Shown here: in pieces, positions 1-5,521 of the stretch | How positions within the stretch are numbered: the first letter of the stretch is position 1 | Layout of the letters: each line of letters begins with the position of its first letter | DNA from: an uncultured Bacteroidales bacterium | GTDB lineage: Bacteria; Bacteroidota; Bacteroidia; Bacteroidales; UBA932 | Assembly (NCBI GenBank): GCA_947305045.1 | Contig: CAMZCW010000047.1 | Location: 1-13,236 of the forward strand | DNA length: 13,236 bases | Direction: 5' to 3' | The notes under the pieces: generated by a model | Told to the model about the DNA's origin: nothing | Seen by the model: the letters and a program-made list of their open reading frames with translations, nothing else | Database searches by the model: none | Made by a program: the position numbers and the translations under genes

Positions 1-471
1 AGGATTTCCATTTCCAACGTAACCAACAATGTAAACAGCGGCGCAACCATTACAGGCGGACGCCGTGGCTACACCGGCGGCGCGGTAGGTTATGGCGAAT
101 ATGTGGACATCACCAATGCCACCAATGCCAACAGCTACGGCGGAGGTTCCGGTTACTATATCGGCGGTATCGCCGGCTGGATTGTCAATTCCACCGTCAC
201 GGGAAGTACCTTCTCCGGCACGGCCATCGAATCCACCCAGGTTCAGGGCGCAGGCGGCATTGTGTGCGTACTGGATGCCGGTTCCGTCATTGATGGCTGC
301 TCCAGTTACCTGAATTCTATCACGCATGGCGCAAATGCTTGTGTAGACGGTGACATTGCGGCTAAGTCGGTTGCCGGCAGCACCATCAAGAACAGTCACT
401 ACACGGGTACGTACGGTATCTGCTCTGATACCAACTTCACCGACGGTGGCGGCAACGTGGCAGACCTTTAA
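1..471 (+). CDS. GLUG-like glycine-rich repeat surface protein, C-terminal fragment
   Basis: An open frame enters from the left edge and runs 156 codons to TAA at 469-471; the true start lies outside the window. The protein is rich in Gly, Ser, Thr and Asn. It has recurring GG-hydrophobic-hydrophobic-G motifs (GGAVG, GGIAG, GGIV) followed by short turns such as VIDGC, the pattern of GLUG-motif repeats that build beta-helix-like surface proteins in Bacteroidota. The stretch GGIVCVLDAGSVIDGC resembles GGIVAQARGTVSIDGC in the 963-aa lipoprotein downstream, so the two are probably paralogues. This one stops right after the repeats and lacks the C-terminal beta-rich domain of its neighbour. Two 9-bp direct repeats (accaatgcc, 112-129) lie inside it. 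Sampled lines are about 62% G+C, like most of the window and unlike the next gene. Ligand and function are unknown; adhesion or glycan binding is only a guess. Confidence 0.75.
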   Translation, partial: RISISNVTNNVNSGATITGGRRGYTGGAVGYGEYVDITNATNANSYGGGSGYYIGGIAGWIVNSTVTGSTFSGTAIESTQVQGAGGIVCVLDAGSVIDGCSSYLNSITHGANACVDGDIAAKSVAGSTIKNSHYTGTYGICSDTNFTDGGGNVADL

Positions 472-483
472 TGAAAAACGAGG

Positions 484-636
484 ATGAATAGCGTTATGAA
501 ACAAGAATTTATTAGATTGGGGGGGGCAGATTATTTGCCCCCCACCAGCGAGAGCATACGGCTTGAGCAAGCGGAGAATTCCGTGATAATGACCTCTATT
601 CCCGACGTTAAAGAAGAAGAGGGGGACTGGGAATGA
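484..636 (+). CDS. Small 50-aa acidic-tailed protein, coupled to downstream lipoprotein
   Basis: Reading from ATG at 484 gives an uninterrupted 50-codon frame; a second in-frame ATG at 496 (MKQEF...) would give 46 aa and is equally plausible. The protein has no signal peptide or membrane segment. Its middle reads YLPPTSESIRLEQ and it ends KEEEGDWE. The layout (short MK start, Y-x-P-x-x-E-like centre, Ser-rich middle, acidic tail ending in EEGxW) resembles small unnamed proteins I have seen next to surface lipoproteins in Bacteroidales; that is recognition of a pattern, not a database match. Its TGA at 634-636 overlaps the ATG at 633 of the large lipoprotein (ATGA), the classic arrangement for translational coupling. 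A G8 tract and a perfect 8-bp hairpin lie inside it. It shares the low G+C of the downstream gene. Function unknown. Confidence 0.6.
   Translation: MNSVMKQEFIRLGGADYLPPTSESIRLEQAENSVIMTSIPDVKEEEGDWE
521..543 (+). promoter_or_regulatory. Perfect GC-rich hairpin (8-bp stem, 7-nt loop)
   Basis: GGGGGGCA at 521-528 is exactly complementary to TGCCCCCC at 536-543, with loop GATTATT. The left arm sits in a run of eight G (519-526). There is no U-tract on either side, so it is not a standard intrinsic terminator. It lies 50 nt after the stop of the upstream GLUG-like gene and inside the small ORF. It could protect the upstream mRNA 3' end, attenuate read-through into the lipoprotein, or be a by-product of coding for Gly-Gly and Pro-Pro. 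Confidence 0.5.
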
Positions 637-3524
637 AAATACGTTATATTTTGGGGCTACTTGCAGCCTTTGCAGCGCTTGCCAGTTGTGAAAAAGAAGC
701 GCTAAGAGAATTGGAACCGGAGTCGACGTACGAACAGGAACCGCAAGTGGTACGCACAGTGCTCCAGGTTGGTATTGGTGATACCAAAACCTATCTGGGA
801 GATTCCGAAGATAACGTTCGAAAAGTTTATTGGAGCAAGGGGAATCAAGTTAGGGCGAACGGCATTCTGTCGGACGCCCTTCCAGAGGATCTTCCTGATA
901 ATACGTCGTCTGTAAACTTCTCATTTGACGGAAAACTTACCTTACCATATAAAGTGGTGTATCCAGAATCTGCATATACGGATGACACGCATATTAATCT
1001 GCCTGCAATACAGACCTATAAGGAGGGAGGCATTGCTGATAATATGCTGCCACTTGCCGGATATTCATCTAGTGGTTCCACAATCTCCCTTTCTCACCTT
1101 TGCGCTATCGTCAAGATTTCCATCAAGCGCGCAAGTACTGATGCGGACACGGACAAAATTGCAACCGTGCGCTTCCGTGGAGGAAATGCAGAAAAGGTAA
1201 GCGGGACATTTGAGATAAGCGACTTTGAAACGACACCAAAACTTGCCTCAGAATCCGGTAGTAAGACAGAACTTGAGGTTAGGGTAAATAAATCCCTTGC
1301 AACATCTACTTCTAAGGCAGTAGAGTACTACCTTGTCGTTCCCGCTCGTGAGTATTCGAATGGTTTTAGTATTGATGTCATTGACGCCAATGGTCACAAG
1401 ATGACAAAGCAAAAAATGTCTTCATGGACGCCTGACGCAGGACACCTTTATAAGATGCCGGAATTTGACTTTGTTCCTACTAGTACTGAACTTGGCGTTG
1501 AGATTCGCAGCGCCGAAGATCTCATCACCTTTGCCACGGACTATAATAACAAGGTGTATGCCTCCCTCGGCAGCAGCCTTGTCGCTACAATCACTGCCGA
1601 TGCCGATATTACCTTCGATGCCTCCACCTCTGCCTTGTTCAATGCTACTGGTGGTATTGGAAACAAAGACGGTGATGTGACAAACTATTTCAATGGCGTT
1701 TTTGATGGAGGCAACAAAACGATTAGTGGCCTTGCCGCTACCGTCCCGGTTTTTGCTTATATAGGTGATAGTGGTACGGTTAAGAATCTCACCCTGGGAA
1801 ATAGTTGCTCTTTAGTTTATTCTGCGGCTATTTCTGAAGACACTAGTTTGGGTGCCATTGCCGGTTATAGCGAGGGAAATCTGTCCGATTGTGCAAATTA
1901 TGCCCCTGTTACATGTTCTTCTACGGAACGTACTGCCGGTGAGTTGTATATCGGAGGTATCGTTGGCAGACAATATGGCTATGGCACCATTTCGGGTTGT
2001 TATAATTATGCTGACGTTACATGTACGGCGCCGGGCATCGCAAACGCCACCCCTAATATCTACATGGGTGGTGTTGCGGGTACCGTTGAACGTCCCAATG
2101 GCGTTCATACGGCACTTATTGTGAACTGTGTCAATTCCGGTCATGTGAAAAACGGTCTTGATTCTGCGGAACCAGCCCAGTCATCCATTTTGCACGTCGG
2201 TGGTGTCGTGGGTTGGATATATTCTTCCACCAGCTCTACAAAGATGGAAATTGACGGACTGATTAATACAGGGAACGTTACTAAAACGAATAACAGCGTT
2301 AGAGCTGATAATATAGCCGTGCTCGTGGGCGGAATTGTAGGTGGTATTCACGGAGCTACTATTTCCGATGCATCAGGCCAAGTTGCCATTACGAAATCCC
2401 ATGTCAATAACTGCCGTTTGCAGACAGGAAACTTCAATAATGTTATTGGTTACGGACAAGCTTCTCATATTGGTGGATTTGTCGCAGTAGCAAGAGGCAA
2501 TACAGGCGCAGGCACCAAAAATATCAGCTTTAGCGACGATTGCTACGTGCAAGATGTGTATGTTATCTGCCGCCGAGGATTTGCCGGAGGGTTTGTATCA
2601 TGGGCAAGAGGAGCGAATTTCTCGGGATGTAAAGTTTTGAGATCTTCTGTCCGGGGGGCATTGGCTAACTGCTATTTTGCCGGGGGTATTGCAGGCTGCG
2701 CTTATGATTGCAATTTAACAGGCTGTACCGTGCTCCTTATAAAAGAAGATTCTGCCGGAAACAGTTATGATTCATATACTCTTTATGCAAAAGGTAACAA
2801 CAATATGGCTGGTGGCATTGTTGCACAGGCAAGGGGAACCGTATCTATTGACGGGTGTAAGGCTTATATTAAAAAGTTGGTACAAGGAGATGCCGATAAA
2901 GAAGCGTATCGCGGATGGATTGTCGGTTATATTGAGGAAAATGCCGAAATAACCATCAAAGATTGCGCAATCGGTGGGTCCAGTACTTCTGCGACAGCGG
3001 TCACTCTAGATGCAGATAACTTCGACGATGACCATAATGATCATACTTACGGCTATTTTTATGGCTCTAAGGGATCTAACGCAACTGTTACCTTTACGGG
3101 GACTCAATCCTATTGGGGAGCCCTAAAAACAGCGGATATAACCATTTCATCCTACGCCACAAGTCATAGTTGGGTAGAGAAGAGTTTTTACTCTATAGAG
3201 CAGGGCGATGTTACTTTGACTCCATCTGACAATGGCGGCGCCAGTCATAATGGTGTCTATAATGATCCTCAATGGCGCTTTTACCAAGCACGTGGTGGCG
3301 GTCTCACTATATCCGTATCTGGCGGTCACTCATTAGTTAAGGCAACATTTACTTATAATTACACTAACACTGGAGTTCTGCTTGCTCCTGATGGCTCTAC
3401 ACAGATTGCCTCTGGTGATTCATGTGACCTATCTGGCACTTCTGCATTTTTCACTATAGGCAACACTGGAGATTCAACTACTGGACAGGTCCGATTCACT
3501 AGAATTGTTGTTGAATACGAATAA
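633..3524 (+). CDS. Large surface lipoprotein: fimbrillin-like module, GLUG-like repeats, C-terminal beta-rich domain
   Basis: This 963-aa protein begins MKIRYILGLLAAFAALASC; the lipobox LASC places the lipidated Cys at residue 19. Residues about 43-290 form a fimbrillin-like (Mfa_like_1-type) module with landmarks KVYWSKGNQ, YKVVYPE, INLPAIQTYKEGG, SLSHL and YLVVPA. The same module occurs in the phosphoesterase lipoprotein at 5522. After the bridge FNGVFDGGNKTISGL, roughly nine GG-x-x-G type repeats run from about residue 407 to 730 (for example 441, 479, 523, 566, 614, 652, 684, 727), as in GLUG-motif proteins. Residues about 840-963 look like a separate beta-sandwich found at the C-terminus of other Bacteroidales surface proteins (WRFYQARGG, TYNYTNTGVL, GNTGDSTTGQVR). 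The start is set by the ATGA overlap with the small ORF and by an in-frame stop at 609. Sampled G+C is 40-45%, well below its neighbours, suggesting separate ancestry. Likely role is a cell-surface adhesin or ligand-binding protein; the ligand is unknown. Confidence 0.8.
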   Translation: MKIRYILGLLAAFAALASCEKEALRELEPESTYEQEPQVVRTVLQVGIGDTKTYLGDSEDNVRKVYWSKGNQVRANGILSDALPEDLPDNTSSVNFSFDGKLTLPYKVVYPESAYTDDTHINLPAIQTYKEGGIADNMLPLAGYSSSGSTISLSHLCAIVKISIKRASTDADTDKIATVRFRGGNAEKVSGTFEISDFETTPKLASESGSKTELEVRVNKSLATSTSKAVEYYLVVPAREYSNGFSIDVIDANGHKMTKQKMSSWTPDAGHLYKMPEFDFVPTSTELGVEIRSAEDLITFATDYNNKVYASLGSSLVATITADADITFDASTSALFNATGGIGNKDGDVTNYFNGVFDGGNKTISGLAATVPVFAYIGDSGTVKNLTLGNSCSLVYSAAISEDTSLGAIAGYSEGNLSDCANYAPVTCSSTERTAGELYIGGIVGRQYGYGTISGCYNYADVTCTAPGIANATPNIYMGGVAGTVERPNGVHTALIVNCVNSGHVKNGLDSAEPAQSSILHVGGVVGWIYSSTSSTKMEIDGLINTGNVTKTNNSVRADNIAVLVGGIVGGIHGATISDASGQVAITKSHVNNCRLQTGNFNNVIGYGQASHIGGFVAVARGNTGAGTKNISFSDDCYVQDVYVICRRGFAGGFVSWARGANFSGCKVLRSSVRGALANCYFAGGIAGCAYDCNLTGCTVLLIKEDSAGNSYDSYTLYAKGNNNMAGGIVAQARGTVSIDGCKAYIKKLVQGDADKEAYRGWIVGYIEENAEITIKDCAIGGSSTSATAVTLDADNFDDDHNDHTYGYFYGSKGSNATVTFTGTQSYWGALKTADITISSYATSHSWVEKSFYSIEQGDVTLTPSDNGGASHNGVYNDPQWRFYQARGGGLTISVSGGHSLVKATFTYNYTNTGVLLAPDGSTQIASGDSCDLSGTSAFFTIGNTGDSTTGQVRFTRIVVEYE

Positions 3525-3550
3525 TTTGTACATTAGTCCAATCTTTCATT

Positions 3551-3579
3551 CCTGCCGGGGCGTGACCCGTCCCGGCAGG
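3551..3579 (+). terminator. Strong stem-loop after the 963-aa lipoprotein gene
   Basis: CCTGCCGGG (3551-3559) pairs perfectly with CCCGGCAGG (3571-3579). Three more pairs, one of them G-T, extend the stem to about 12 bp with loop TGACC. Only a weak T-containing tail (ATTCTCT) follows. Its place 27 nt after the upstream stop suggests termination. Its right arm ends 13 nt before the GH127 start codon, so in any read-through transcript it would also sit over the translation initiation region. Confidence 0.6.
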
Positions 3580-3592
3580 ATTCTCTAACCAC

Positions 3593-5479
3593 ATGAAAAC
3601 GAACACCATTCCAACCATACTTGCCGTTACGCTCCTCCTTGCCTGCAGCAAGGAAGATGCACAGTGGCGGGAAACCTCGCTGAAGGATATCGAGCCACAG
3701 GGATGGCTCCTGGAAAAGTTGGAAACCCAGGTCGAGGGCCTTACCGGGCATCCGGAGGCGCTCTCGTACCCCTACAACACCTGCCTCTGGGCCGGGGAGA
3801 TTCCCCGGCAGGGAAATCATGGTCAGGACTGGTGGCGTTACGAGCAAACCGCCTACTACACCGACGGCCTGCTGCGCCTGGGATACCTCCTGGGGAGCGA
3901 AGACCTGGTGGAGAAAGGCGAGGCCGGCATTACCTACACCCTGGACCATCCCTGGGAAAGTGGCCGGCTGGGTTCCCGCCTGGTAGAAAATACCTGGCCG
4001 TTTGCCGTCTTCTTCCGGGCCCTGAAAGCGCGCTATGACGTGCAGCCGGACCCCTCCATCCTGGAGGCGCTTACCCGCCATTATAACTCCATCCCCATGG
4101 GACTGCTTATCCGGAAACGCAATATCGTCTCCATCGAAGGCATGCTGTGGACCGCGGAAAAGACCGGCAACCAGGCCCTGGTGGCCAGAGCCGATTCTGC
4201 CTTCCGGCTCCGGACCGAACTCCTTGGGGACATCAAACTGAGCCGGGACGACCGCGTTACGCCCGAATTCCTGACCGGCCCCGAGCCTTACAAAATGCAC
4301 GGTGTAACCATGAGCGAGATGCTCAAACTTCCCATCCTGCTGTATGCCGCTACGGGGAACCCCTGGTATAAGGACCTGGCGGTAAGTTCCCTGGACCGCC
4401 TCTATGAAGAGGACGGCCTTCCGGACGGCCTGTTCACCAGCGCAGAATGGCTCCAGGGCAGGGGAATCATGCACAGCCATGAGACCTGCAATGCCGTGGA
4501 TATGAGCTGGACGCTGGGCTGTTTCCTGGAGATCCTGAAAGACGCCCGCTATGCGGACATGCTGGAAAAGATTGTCTTCAATGCAGGGGCGGGGAGCGTG
4601 ACGCAGGACTTCAAGGCACTGCAATATTACTCCTCCGTGAACCAGTTCCTCGCAACGGGAACCTCCAACCACAACAAGGACAATTACTGCTCTACCTGGA
4701 TGGCCTACAGACCCACCCACCAGACAGAATGCTGTGCTGGAAACATCCATCGGCTCTATCCCAACTATGCGGCCCGCATGTGGCTGCGTGGAGAAGGGGA
4801 GGCCGTGGCGGCGTTATACGGCCCGTCGGCGTTCCGCTACAGTGACAAGCTGACTTTCATGGAGGAAACGGGCTATCCTTTCGATGAAACGGTTACAATT
4901 ACGGCCCGGGGCGGCCAGAAGGCAAAGCTTACCCTCAGGATTCCCGGCTGGTGCACGGGGGCAACTGTCTCCGTAAACGGCGCGCCTGCGAAGCCTGCGG
5001 AGGCCGGATCGTTCGTCACGCTTGACAGACGGTGGGCCCACGGAGATGTCGTCGTCCTCCAGCTTCCCATGGGCATTGAGCGTAAGATGGCTTACAGCGG
5101 CGGAATCTATTTCCAAAGAGGCCCTCTGGTCTATAGCTACGCCATTCCCGCCACCTTCACCAAGGATACCAAACGATACGCGAACATGAACGGCAAGTAT
5201 CCGGAGGATGACGTAGCCTTCCCCTGCTGGGATATCCGGCCGTCCGGCCCCTGGAACTATGCCGTGGCAGCCCATGCGGAAGCGGTTCCTGATGGCCACG
5301 GGCTCCGTATCCCCGTCCGGCCCATCGAGTGGAACCTGGACAAAGGTCCTGGAGGGGAGGAACTAACGCCGGATTTGCCGGAGAATCCTGCCCCTGTCGG
5401 CCCGGAAACGTTTATAGAACTGGTTCCCTACGGGGAGACTACGCTCCGGCTTACGGTATTCCCGGTATTGAAAAACTAA
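3593..5479 (+). CDS. GH127-type (DUF1680) lipoprotein glycosidase, putative beta-L-arabinofuranosidase
   Basis: This 628-aa lipoprotein has lipobox LLAC (Cys18), so it should be anchored in the periplasm or on the surface. The body matches the DUF1680/GH127 (alpha/alpha)6-barrel family: QTAYYTDGLLRLGYL near 85-99, VENTWPF near 131, and a C-terminal beta-domain with RGPLVYSYA. The catalytic zinc site is recognisable: Glu297 and Cys299 in HETC, and Cys380-Cys381 in ECCAGN, equivalent to E338/C340 and C417/C418 of Bifidobacterium HypBA1, where C417 is the nucleophile. By that comparison Cys380 is the nucleophile, and Glu285 (SAEWL) is a candidate acid/base. The length is usual for the family. 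Characterised members remove beta-L-arabinofuranose; a Bacteroides member acts on aceric acid in rhamnogalacturonan II, so the exact sugar is uncertain. It starts just after a hairpin and is followed after 42 nt by the phosphoesterase gene. Confidence 0.85.
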   Translation: MKTNTIPTILAVTLLLACSKEDAQWRETSLKDIEPQGWLLEKLETQVEGLTGHPEALSYPYNTCLWAGEIPRQGNHGQDWWRYEQTAYYTDGLLRLGYLLGSEDLVEKGEAGITYTLDHPWESGRLGSRLVENTWPFAVFFRALKARYDVQPDPSILEALTRHYNSIPMGLLIRKRNIVSIEGMLWTAEKTGNQALVARADSAFRLRTELLGDIKLSRDDRVTPEFLTGPEPYKMHGVTMSEMLKLPILLYAATGNPWYKDLAVSSLDRLYEEDGLPDGLFTSAEWLQGRGIMHSHETCNAVDMSWTLGCFLEILKDARYADMLEKIVFNAGAGSVTQDFKALQYYSSVNQFLATGTSNHNKDNYCSTWMAYRPTHQTECCAGNIHRLYPNYAARMWLRGEGEAVAALYGPSAFRYSDKLTFMEETGYPFDETVTITARGGQKAKLTLRIPGWCTGATVSVNGAPAKPAEAGSFVTLDRRWAHGDVVVLQLPMGIERKMAYSGGIYFQRGPLVYSYAIPATFTKDTKRYANMNGKYPEDDVAFPCWDIRPSGPWNYAVAAHAEAVPDGHGLRIPVRPIEWNLDKGPGGEELTPDLPENPAPVGPETFIELVPYGETTLRLTVFPVLKN

Positions 5480-5521
5480 ACACATGACATCCTTATGCAA
5501 GTAATTGATTCACTATAGCTT

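Noticed and set aside
519..635. Frameshift at the G8 tract fusing the small ORF to the lipoprotein
   Set aside because: A one-base gain reaches a TGA at 564 and a one-base loss reaches a TGA at 584, so neither makes a fusion.
484..636. Toxin-antitoxin or immunity role for the small ORF
   Set aside because: No toxin-like partner, signal or known motif is present; the only supportable statement is its overlap with the lipoprotein gene.
3522..3528. TAATTTG as a promoter for GH127
   Set aside because: It is one base short of TAnnTTTG, overlaps the upstream stop codon, has no clear -33 partner and would place the start before a strong hairpin.
3533..4750. 405-codon open frame on the minus strand
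   Set aside because: It is exactly antisense to the GH127 gene, whose conserved catalytic motifs are intact, and encodes no recognisable family or signal. Long antisense frames are expected in high-G+C coding sequence.
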